DNA of 64,000 bases from contig JAESUZ010005531.1 of the NCBI GenBank assembly GCA_017311185.1, positions 61,102 to 125,101 on the forward strand. Reading direction: 5' to 3'. Shown here piece after piece: positions 54,901 to 64,000 of this stretch (positions within the stretch are counted from its first letter, which is position 1; every line of letters starts with the position of its first letter). The notes under the pieces are model-generated. The model did no database searches. It saw only the letters and a program-made list of their open reading frames with translations, and was not told where the DNA came from. The stretch comes from Proteles cristata cristata. Its lineage: Eukaryota; Chordata; Mammalia; Carnivora; Hyaenidae. Position numbers and translations under genes: made by a program.

Positions 54901-57900
54901 TGGATTTACTTTCTTTAGGGCCCCAGCCCTCGTTCTCTCGGTGGACTTTACCTCCATTCTGTGCTGGACACCTTGTTTCCTGGGTGATCCTGGACTCCGG
55001 ACCCTTTCATTCTGAGCCCAGGCCACCCCATTGGAGTAGTTATAGCCTCAGGGGATGTTTTAATGGCTTGGAGGAAATCATACTGCTGTCTTTTTTCTCC
55101 CCCTTCCTGACTGCTGTCATCACGGTTCAGGGTGAACCGCAGAGGGGTGTTTCTCTTGTTCTGTCCTAAACCGCGTGGACCCAGGGCACAGACACCCTGA
55201 GCTCGGTGCAAACAGAGACCCTGCCTCCAGGATGGGGTGTTGGGGCAGGTGGGAGGGATCAGCACATCCAGAAGGAAACCAACACTACAAACTGTCCTGG
55301 AAGCTTCTAGAGGCCCAGGAGCAGCCCAAAGCACCCCGTGACGGATGGCAGGCCGGGAGAGGTCTGGGCAGTGGTGGGGTGACTGGAGCCAGGACAATCG
55401 TGCTTCGCGAGCCGTGGACTCGATGTTACCATGGGCCCGGACTGACTTTGGTGGTTTGCTTCTTCATCTGCAGGTCAAGACACTGGACAGCATTTAAGTG
55501 CCCAGGGACCTTGCCATCACCCTGAGTGTCCCTCAGACTTCATGTGCAGACAGCTCAACAGCCCTCGTCTCCACCGCTGGGCCCACGGCTCTGGAGGTCA
55601 GGGCTGGGCCCAGACGGGGGGTCCTCCCGGCTCATGGCAGCCAGTGCTGGGGCCTCAGAGCACCTGCCCCCCTCCTTCGCCCCCTTTCTCCTCCTCCCTC
55701 CTCTTCCTCTTCCTCCACTTCCCCCCATGGGCCCCATGGCCCAGGACGGGGGTCTCCCCAGGTGAGGCCTCCAGGCTTCGGGAGCTTGGTTTGGTCTGAT
55801 GCATCCGGACCGGATCTTGACGCCGACATAGAGGGACGGCCTGTGCCCCTCCCTCCCCCCGGTTTTGTGCGAAGTGGCTCCAAGCACAGATCGGGTGGGC
55901 CCCTGCTCCGTCCCTGGAACCTGCTTCTTCTCGCCCCAGGGATGAGCACAGGCTGTCAGGCCCTGGGGGCACTGGCCGCAGAGGAAGGACACGTGATGCT
56001 GGGTCATTGAGGGACAGGGACAGGCTGAAGGCAGGGAGGCTCTGGCCGTCACTGGGCATGTGGGCCCGGCTCTGAGGCCCTGGCGCGCAGGGGTGAGCGT
56101 CCCTGCTCTCCTGGCTCTCTTCCCCGCGGCCTGTGCCCGAGGCGTCCACACTGCCCCAGGGCTCTGGTGTGGGCGGCCGCTGTCGGTGAGGTGCTGGGGG
56201 CACACATGGGAGCACAGCCCCAGCCAGAGGTAGGACCACGGCTGTGAGGCTCAGGGGACACTCAGCAGCCACGGGTCAGGTCAGAACCGCAGCTGGAGGG
56301 GCTGCAGGAGGCATCAGGGTACAAACCGGGCCCCAGGGTACAAACCGGGGCCAGGCCTCCACTTCCCCCGGGGACCCCGGGGCCAGCCCACCTCTGGCCT
56401 TGCAAGTCCTCCTGCTCCACCCAGGAAGCCAGACAACTGCTCAGGGTCTCTGCGGGACCCCCACTCTCTCTCTGAGGGCCCCCCCCGCTCTCTCTGTGGG
56501 GCCCTTGCTCTCTCTCTGTGGGCAACTGGGGGTCATTCCCTGGCTCGAGATGCCCAAGGAGGTGGCTGCCACCCACCACGTCCCCGCATCTTCGCTAACA
56601 CCAGGTGGGGGCCAGTCCTGGGTGGGGCCTGGGTCTCATCACCAGGAGCCCCGAATCCTGGGACGTTCCTCTGTGCTGGGCAGACCAGGACAACTGGTCA
56701 CCCAAGCAGAGTTTCCGGCCTAGATAAGCCGGACTGGCCCACTCCGCTGTCCTGGCGCTGCCAGGGACGGGTGCTGTGGCTCCTAGATGCTGCCTCAGCT
56801 GCCCCTGGAACAGCCTGGGCTCCTGGCCCCCAGGGACCCTCTCAGGGCTATTCCTCTGTGGTCTCACTCAGCTCCCAGGAGCCCTCGATCCCAGGCTGAC
56901 CCTGTTGGCCTCCTGTCCCATTCTCCAAGGTCTCTGGGCCCCCCCAGTGGCCACTCAGACCCCACTCTCTGGACAGGATACGGCCTGGCACCTATGGAAC
57001 TTCTCCCTGGTTGTCACAGCATTTTGGTGCTTAGGTCTCCCCATGTCCATGCCTCGTCTTCTCTGGGGCTTTGGTCCCTGGATAGGTCTGGAACTTTCTG
57101 GGGGCACTTGTGACCCCGAGACAGGCAACCTGAAGTGTAACCAGAAGCTCCTACACATCCGGGAATCTGCAGAGAAGCTGCACTGACTGTGGCCACGTTG
57201 GCAGCCACAGCTCATTCACCCGTGGCCCCTGGGGCAGAGCCCCACCCCCCCAGCACCACAAGCCCACCGCTGGGCGTCCGGCCTCAGGGCTTCGGGTCCA
57301 GACCCTGCTGGTGGCATTCTGCTCCCTCTGGCTCGGGTCCAGACCCTGCTGGTGGCATTCTGCTCCCTCTGGCTATGTCCCGCCTCCGTCCCTGCGTGTC
57401 TCTGTCTCTTGCTTGAGGGCCCGTGGTGGGGAGGTGTGCCATGGCCCTCCCAGTTCTGCGCGCCTGCGGCAGCCAGGAGCCAGGGCCTCCCCAGGGGCGC
57501 CTGCCCAAGCAGGAGGCTCCCACCACCCGCAGCCTTCTCTCTAGATTAGATGCCCCAGGAAAGGGGGAAAATGTCATGTTCCAGCTGACAGTCACCAACA
57601 TCCCTCCGAAAGGACACAGTCCCCTGCATCCCCAGAAACAGGCCAAGCAAGCAGATGGGCCCCAGATCTTGTGGAGGCAGCCTGGGCTGGGTCACCGAGC
57701 GCCCTTGGCCTGAGCCAAGGGGCTGTCCTGCAAAGCCCCTCTGCTCCAGGTGACCTGGGGGAGCCACAGAGGAGGCCCGCAGCCGACAGCTTCCTCCCGT
57801 CCCGGGAGCTGTCGGAAAAGCCTCAACACGTGGAACCCCCCTCCGGCCACCCAGCCTGACCTGAAGGCAGCTAGGCCCAGGGACGTGCCTGGTCAGAGAC

Positions 57901-58803
57901 TACCCTGTGTCCGGGGACGGAGGGCTTGAGGGGACCTGGTCAGTGTCTCCTTGGGACAGAGGGAACTGGCCAAAAGACGATCAGACGATCCACAGAACAA
58001 AGATACTACAGAACCAGGAGGGTCCATAGCGACGACAGCCATGACCCCACCTGCCTCCTGAAGGCCCCCCGTACACATAACCCGGAGGGGAAGCCCAGGT
58101 TCCTGGGGCAGAATCCCAAGTATGAAGCCAGGGCTCCCTTTGGTTGGAAGGCAGTGGCCCAGCCTTGGCCACCTGCCCTCCTCGAGCCCCTGAGCACCTG
58201 TCCTCACCGACCGCAGCCCGTCCGAGCGAGGCCTACAGCCCCGGGCCGTGCGGACGCACACGTCTCAGAGGCGGTCGCTGTCACAAAGCTGCAGGTTATT
58301 TAATCCAAGTCCACCCAGAGCAGCTGCTCTTTTGTAAGAAAACGGTGGCTGCCAGGAGGGAGGACGGGGGTGGGGGTCCCCGAGCCTCACGGAGCGTAGG
58401 ACACGCAGCCGAGTGGAAAACAGTCCGGAAGTGCCGCGGGAACCCCCCAAGGGGACAAACGCTTGTCTGCGTGGAGACGCGCACACGCGCGTTCAGAGCA
58501 GTGCTGTCCCCGTTGGGCAGCTGCTCGACGCCTGGGACACCCCTCAGGTGACCCCGCAGTGGGTACTCAGCTCTAAGAAGGGACAGGGTGCTGCAGCGTG
58601 CATGGACCCACAACCAGCTGACTGTGAGCCAAGAAGACCAAGGCGGGCGGGCCTCATCCGTTCAGTTCAAAGCCTTCCGGGCAAAGGGCGCAGGTTGCCC
58701 AGAAAAGCAGGAATTCTACCCCAAGCTTGAACTCGGGCCCACACCGTGCATTTCAGACTTGCCAGCCTCCTCCATTGCATGAGTCAGCCCCTTAAAAGAA
58801 ATC
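54901..58803. other. Intergenic, GC-rich, no gene recognised
   Basis: It contains small tandem duplications (56316-56355, 56455-56525, 57293-57374), but no exon could be supported. Open frames up to 216 codons overlap antisense to each other. Confidence 0.6.
57293..57374 (+). repeat. 41-bp perfect tandem duplication
   Basis: Two identical adjacent units begin CGGGTCCAGACC and end CCCTCTGGCT. Confidence 0.95.
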
Positions 58804-59016
58804 CTTTTTTGTTTTTTAATGTTTATTTTATTTTTGAGAGAGAGAGAATACAGAGCAAGAGCAGGGGAGGGGCAGAGAGAGACACACAGAATCCAAAGCG
58901 GGTTCCAGGCTCCAAGCCATCAGCACAGAGCCTGACACGGGGATCAAGCTCACAAACCGAGAGATCATGGCCTGAGCCCAAGTCGACGCTAACTGACTGA
59001 ACCCCCCAGGCGCCCC
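58804..59016 (-). repeat. CAN-type SINE
   Basis: Antisense copy ending CCCCCCAGGCGCCCC. Confidence 0.92.
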
Positions 59017-59718
59017 GAAAGGAACCCTTCATACCGGACTTCCCGCTGGTTTCCTGGGCCACCCTGACTGACGGACGTCCTGACATTGGATTGGATAGTG
59101 TAATTGGATAATTGGATTGGTTGCACCGCTCTGCAAATTGACTCAAAATTACTGGTTGCACTTTAATTGGTGGATGTCATGGTGCGCAGCTGTACCTGAA
59201 CAGTGCAGCCCGGACGCATCAGAGCTCGGCTGCCATGTGCTCAGCCCGGGCAACCTCACACCCCGGGGCCTTCCCTGGTCCAGCCCACCCTGGGCCAGGC
59301 CCTCCTGAGCTCCCGCTCCGCCCCGGCTCCGAAGGCCTGGAGCCCCAGCAGACCCAGAGCCCTGGGGGCCCAGACCGGGATTTGAGGCCCTGGCGGGGGG
59401 TGGGGGGAGCAGGCGGGGGACCTCCCTGCGGAACCCGGTGTGGCCTCTGAGCAAAGAGCCCTGGCGAGGCCATGAAGCCAGGCACCGTGCCCGACAGGCC
59501 GCGGGTCTTGAGCCAGACGAAGCCTCCATAAATCACCTGGCCTTGACTGAGAGGGTGCTGGGTGCCAGGGGTGAGGGACAGGGGAGGGGCAGGGGCCCAG
59601 GGAGGCCAGCGAGGCCACAGCAAACCTGTGGGGTCTCCACGTGGCAGTGTGGGGGCGAGTGCACACGTTAGGAGAGTGTGCACACGTGTGTGAGTCGATT
59701 GTGTCCATGTTTAATGAT
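59017..59718. other. Intergenic segment, nothing recognised
   Basis: The first part is AT-rich with short TTGGAT repeats (59085-59120), and 59210-59640 is GC-rich. No gene is supported. Confidence 0.5.
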
Positions 59719-59721
59719 ATT

Positions 59722-59935
59722 TTATTAAAATTTTTTTTGACATTTATTATTTTTGAGAGACAGTGAGCACAAGTGGGGGAGGAGCAGAGAGAGAGAGGGA
59801 GACACAGAATCTGAGGCAGCTCCAGGCTCCGAGCTGTCAGCACAGAGCCCGACGCGGGGCTCGAACCCACGAACCGTGAGATCATGACCTGAGCCAAAGT
59901 CAGATGTTCAACCGACTGAGCCGCCCAGGTGCCCC
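59722..59935 (-). repeat. CAN-type SINE
   Basis: Antisense copy flanked by TTAATGATATTTTA. Confidence 0.95.
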
Positions 59936-62060
59936 TTAATGATATTTTAAACTCTGAAGCACCCTGGACATGTCGTCTGCCAGGCGGGCGGTGGGAAGCT
60001 AGGGCCAGCTGAGCATCCGGGAGTGGTGAGTCGGGAGGTGGGGGCAGCAGTGGGGGGGAGGGGAGGGGTCAGCCCGGGGAAGCCACGCTGGGGGCTGGAG
60101 GGGAACGGTAGCAGGGAGAGGATGATCGATGGACACCGTGGGGGGGGGGTCTATTGGGGAGGCAGCGAAGGGGCTGCTGGGAGCCAGGACCTTGATTTCA
60201 CCTCTGACCGGACCTCAGCCCGCGGTGCGAGGCCTGTGAAGCCAGCAGCCTCGGGCCTGTCCCGTTCTGCGCCTGAGGCTTTAGCCCTTGGCCAGGCAGT
60301 CCCTCCCTCCCGGACCCCACCGCCTCAGGGGAGCCACCTGAGGTCCCAGCACCCGGGGTTTGGAGGCCGGGGTGGAGCAGGCTGCCCTGGGCCAGCAGAC
60401 CCGTGCCGGCCTGTACTCAGGGTCTATGCCGGGAGCCTGGCAGGGCAGGCTTGGCCCCAAGTGACTGGGGGAGACAGGCGCCCGGGCAGGAGTCCTGAGT
60501 CCAGCTGTGCGCACAGGACCAGGACCTCTATCCTGTGCCCCCGAAGGGCCCCGGGGCCCCAGTTCAGCCTGCGGGAACCTGGCCGTGTGTCTGCCGTGCC
60601 CCGACTCAGCCCTGGCAGGGGCTCACTGTCCCCGGGCTCTTCTCCCTCCTCCCTGGAGGTGGCTCCCAGAAACTCCTGCCCTGCGTCTGTGCCTGTGTGT
60701 GTGTGTGTGTGTGCGTGCACATGTGCCCGTGTATCTGCGTGTGTTTACATATGTGTCAATCTCTAGACTCAAGTCTCCCAGGACCTGCGGCTCCCACCGC
60801 CCCTCTCTCTCAAGGACGTGGCCTGCCCCGCGCAGTCAGGACGGTCCGGTTGGCTGTCCCCACACCCCGCTGCCCTGGGCCACTGCCCTTGCCCTGCCTC
60901 CCCTGACCCTGGAATCAGGGACTTCCTAACCTGACCCCCCAGCCTTCCGGTGGCCTCACCCCACCAAATCCCTCCATGCCCTCACTGCTGTCTCAGAAAA
61001 ACCATGTCCCCACCGCCACCATGCAAGGCCACTGGGGTCAGGACGCTGCTGACCCTGGTCTCGTCTGTTTCCCCCAAGCCCGTCATGGGGACGTGGTGCC
61101 CCCTGCCTGCCCTTTGCCCCTGCCCTTCCCTCTGTGTCCCTGGAAACCATGTCCAGCTCTCCTGGGAGCACTCAGGACACTCAGCTCCCCTCTGACACAG
61201 GACGTGTCAATCCAGGTCTTAAGTTTGGGGTCAAAAATGTAACTTCCTCAGTATTGATCTAAGAAATGGTACAAAAAACATTCTCATGTGCAGATGAATG
61301 GGGGCTGCGGGAACACTTTGGGCGGGGGGGGGGTCTCTGGTCTCCAAGGCGGGGGGCTTCCTGGCACACCTTAAAATCAGAGTTTGAGAAGCAGAGACCT
61401 GGGGTCTTGGTCAAGGTGTCAACTTGGGGCCATGCTCTTCCAAAAGCATTTGGGGTCCCAAGTGGGGCCACTGGCCCCAGACCCCACATTTAGGGACTGC
61501 CTGCGGGGGGCAGGAACTGTCCACTCCCACGTTAGGGTCCTAGCGGGGCCTTGAAGGGGAGGAGGAGCAGCCTGGATGGTACTGAGTCTGCCACGTGGCC
61601 GAGGCTGAGACCTGCCTGTGGGGTAGGCGCGGGGCCACAGGGCAGAGCGTAGAGGCTGCCGGAGGCGGGGACAGGTCTAGAACCCTTCCCCGTGGGCTCT
61701 CTCTGGACAGAGCCTGGTGGCCCCAGTGTCCCCAGAAGGCCTAGCTCAGACACTGCACACAGGAGGCATGAGATACACTTCCACGCGGGAAGGGGGTGTG
61801 ATCTGAACCCCCCAGTTCCCGCCTGGAGTGCCATCCCCCCGCTGCCCCCTCCTTCCTGGGCAACACGGGCCGCCTGGGGCCCGGCTCAGGCTGGGCGGCA
61901 CGTGCCCACCACGCCCGGGCAGCTGGGCCAGGCGCCCGCGAAGGAAGACACGCACCCCCGCCCCCACCCCCGAGCAGACTGCCGGGCCCTCCCCGTGCTG
62001 TGGGAGGCACCCTGAGGGGCTTCCCGCCCCTCCACATCCCTCCCCACCGCCAAGGCAGGA
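59936..62060. other. Intergenic segment downstream of UTS2R, no gene recognised
   Basis: GC-rich unique sequence with a short (TG)n run at 60692-60718. A 247-codon open frame (60023-60766) ends in that TG repeat and has no domain. Confidence 0.55.
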
Positions 62061-62540
62061 CAGGGGTGCAGACCTCCGGGTTTATTGTTCCAGTGCTGAC
62101 ACTGTGCAGAATGGAGCCACGCGGGAGCTGAGAGGGTCGGGAGCAGGGGCGGGATGGGTCTCAGGGCAGCAGCGCCACGGGGAGCGCACCCCCGCCGGGA
62201 GAGGGCCGAGCTTGCTGCTGCCGGGCACCCAGGTCTCCTGCTGTGGGTGCTGGAGGCTGTGGGCCACGGTCTTCAGAGCTGGTTCTGGGCCTGCCCCTCG
62301 GACCCTCCCGCAGACCCTCCCAGACGGTCTGGGTACCAGGAAGATGGCTGGGCTGCTGATGCTGAACTGGGCCATGCAGAAGGGGGAGCAGGGACCTTTC
62401 TGGATGAAGACTCAGTGGCGGGGGTGGTGGGGGCCTAGGCGGGGCTTCAGGGGCAGACTGCATCCCGGGGGCCCTTCCCTGCAGGACTCAAGCCACCCCG
62501 ACCTCGCGACCCCGGGGCGTCCTGTGGGGCCCCGGGACGC
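62060..62540 (-). other. UTS2R: UTS2R 3' untranslated region
   Basis: This lies between the UTS2R stop and the first minus-strand AATAAA. No splice is required. Confidence 0.6.
62081..62086 (-). terminator. UTS2R: Poly(A) signal, UTS2R
   Basis: TTTATT on the plus strand is AATAAA on the minus strand. It is the first such signal after the receptor stop codon, about 450 bases downstream. Confidence 0.65.
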
Positions 62541-63665
62541 TCAGGCGCAGACCACTCTGGAGGCCGCCTGGGACAGGGTGATGGTCTCGGTGGCCTGCTG
62601 GCTGCTGGAGGACGGCGAGCGGCCGGAGCCGCGCTGGAAGCGGACGTGGCACGGCAGGGAGTGGCCGGCACTGGTGGGCCCGCGGGCGCCCCTGGTGAGG
62701 AGCGAGCGCTGGCGGTACTCGCGGTAGTTCTTGGTGAGCAACGTGTAGAGGAAGGGGTTGACGCAGCTGTTGCCATAGGTGAGGCAGGTGGTCAGGTAGT
62801 TCACGATGCGCGCAGTGCGTGGCGTGAGCGGCTGGGCCCCGCGGTACTGCGCGAGGAGCTGCCACAGCCAGAAGGGCAGGAAGCAGGCCCAGAAGAGCAG
62901 CACGATGCCCAGGATGAGGTAGAGCACCCTGGGGTTGGGCAGCCGCCGCGCCTGTGTCAAGGAGGCCCTCTGGGACAGGCAGTAGGCCCGCGCCAGGCGC
63001 ACGTACAGCAGCGCGATGACCGTGCCCGGCCCCACGATGCTGGTCCCGAAGAGCAGCGTCAGGTAGGCACGGTGGGCGCGCGGGCCCCACGCCGGCAGGC
63101 AGAGGCTTTTGTGGCCCCTGCGGACCAGCCGGATGGCCAGCATCATGGGCAGCGCCAGCAGCAGCGCCAGCAGCCACGTGCCCAGGGCGAGGACCTTGCG
63201 GTAACCCTTGGAGCGCTGCACCGTGTCCAGCGGCCTCAGCACCGCAGCGTAGCGCTCGCTGCTCATGAGGGTCAGGGTGAAGATGCTGGCGTGCATGGTC
63301 AGGAAGTCCAGGCTGAAGAGAACTCGGCAGCCCATGTCACCGAAGTGCCACTCCTTGGTGACATAGGTGGCCACAATGAAGGGGATGCTCAGCAGGTAGA
63401 GGAGGTCAGCCAGCGCCAGGTTGATGACATAGACGTACATGGAGGCCGAGGCATGCAGGAAGCGGCACATGACCACCAGCGTGTACACGTTGCCGGCCAC
63501 ACCCACCACGCCCATGGCTGAGAGCACTGCTCCGATGGCCCCCGTGGCCACCAGGTCCTCCAGGGAGCTGGGCTCCGTGGGGCTGGCCCATGAGCTGTTG
63601 AGGGATGCATTGGGGGCAGCAGACGGCTCGGGGAAGCTGCTCACCGGCTCGGGGCTCAGTGCCAT
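62541..63665 (-). CDS. UTS2R: Urotensin-2 receptor (GPR14), complete single coding exon, 374 aa
   Basis: Known role: a rhodopsin-family plasma-membrane receptor for urotensin-2 and urotensin-related peptide that couples through Gq to calcium and vasoconstriction. The N-terminus carries two sequons (N19, N23). Seven hydrophobic segments lie near 42-66, 77-100, 111-136, 157-178, 200-222, 248-270 and 286-308. Landmarks are LALAD with D87 in TM2, C113 and C189 for the conserved disulfide, D120 in TM3 (the ligand-contact Asp of the family), ERY at 137-139, FWACFLPFW in TM6 and NPFLY at 303-307. A Ser-rich tail ends VVCA. The start has a strong context (G at -3 and +4). The protein is about 15 residues shorter than human as I remember it, the differences being in the N-terminus and the tail. 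The frame is intact. Confidence 0.97.
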   Translation of the reverse strand: MALSPEPVSSFPEPSAAPNASLNSSWASPTEPSSLEDLVATGAIGAVLSAMGVVGVAGNVYTLVVMCRFLHASASMYVYVINLALADLLYLLSIPFIVATYVTKEWHFGDMGCRVLFSLDFLTMHASIFTLTLMSSERYAAVLRPLDTVQRSKGYRKVLALGTWLLALLLALPMMLAIRLVRRGHKSLCLPAWGPRAHRAYLTLLFGTSIVGPGTVIALLYVRLARAYCLSQRASLTQARRLPNPRVLYLILGIVLLFWACFLPFWLWQLLAQYRGAQPLTPRTARIVNYLTTCLTYGNSCVNPFLYTLLTKNYREYRQRSLLTRGARGPTSAGHSLPCHVRFQRGSGRSPSSSSQQATETITLSQAASRVVCA

Positions 63666-63666
63666 C

Positions 63667-63720
63667 TCACGCCGGGCTCCGTGCAGGGGCGTGCTGCTGC
63701 TTTGGACGCAGAGGGGGCAT
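63667..63720 (-). other. UTS2R: Possible UTS2R 5' UTR with a 17-codon upstream ORF
   Basis: On the minus strand an acceptor (TTCTTGCCCACAG) ends at 63721. The sequence after it is an open frame of 17 codons starting ATGCCC and stopping with TGA at 63669-63667, one base before the receptor ATG. The stretch up to the window end would then be intron or upstream promoter. The exon boundary is inferred. Confidence 0.45.
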
Positions 63721-64000
63721 CTGTGGGCAAGAAGTGTGTTCTGCGGGAGAAGATGCTCATTAAAGATGCCGCTCGGGCAACCTCCACACTCCCAGAAGGC
63801 TGTGTGAGGGCACAGTCCCCACTGGGCTCAGGGACCTGAGGAGGGACAAGGCTCATCATCTCCCGATGCCCCTTTGGGGACTCTCTGTTCAGGACCCTAC
63901 TGCTCTGCCTCATCTTCCCCAGCTTTCCAGAGGGCCAGAGAAGCACCCAGACCAGCTGTCCCTAGTGGGCCCCAGAGCGCCCCCAGCCTGAGCCTCAGGG
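63721..64000. other. UTS2R upstream region, window edge
   Basis: No coding exon or repeat is seen. It is probably a 5' intron or promoter of UTS2R. Confidence 0.5.

Noticed and set aside
52056..58551. Overlapping 120-216-codon open frames considered as an extra gene between OGFOD3 and UTS2R
   Set aside because: No known domain, frames overlap antisense to one another, and no consistent splice structure could be built.
62646..63521. 291-codon plus-strand open frame
   Set aside because: It is antisense to UTS2R and Gln/Gly/Ala-rich, as expected from the GC-rich third-position pattern of the receptor.

Overview
The window is nuclear DNA of a carnivore, most likely a cat (Felidae). About 38 copies of one tRNA-derived SINE are scattered on both strands. 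Their heads begin GGGGCGCCTGGGTGGCTCAG and they carry a CT-rich stretch and an A-rich tail, which is the felid-type CAN SINE and unlike the canine version. The four genes recognised lie in the order and relative orientation I remember for human 17q25.3 (NARF-CYBC1-HEXD-OGFOD3-UTS2R), here read in the opposite direction.

Layout: 1-300 is a CpG-rich edge, probably the NARF-side promoter. 421-5850 is intergenic and full of SINE and old L1 fragments. About 5940-6900 is the CYBC1 CpG island, with five ETS/GABP-type sites. 7121-10932 (+) is CYBC1, complete, 6 coding exons and 187 aa, with a 16-bp minisatellite in its last coding intron. 28648-12279 (-) is HEXD, complete, 12 coding exons and 489 aa. 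CYBC1 and HEXD converge tail to tail, with poly(A) signals under 200 bp apart. About 30150-31200 is a CpG island shared by the HEXD 5' end and OGFOD3. 30969-50886 (+) is OGFOD3, complete, 9 exons and 315 aa, with a 1-kb TG-rich tract in intron 6. 51545-62060 is intergenic with no recognisable gene. 63665-62541 (-) is UTS2R, a single-exon 374-aa receptor. The window ends in its upstream region.

The coding exons were joined by hand. Every junction used has GT/AG ends, the phases agree, and the products match the human proteins as I remember them. The genes are functionally unrelated: an NADPH-oxidase chaperone, a nucleocytoplasmic hexosaminidase, a membrane 2-oxoglutarate oxygenase and a peptide receptor. 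They share only chromosomal position and, for HEXD/OGFOD3, probably a promoter.

I found no new gene system. The points most worth a second look are regulatory or repeat-based: the ETS-site cluster, the CYBC1 minisatellite, a uORF ending one base before the UTS2R start, an alternative HEXD acceptor adding 8 codons, and the long TG tract.
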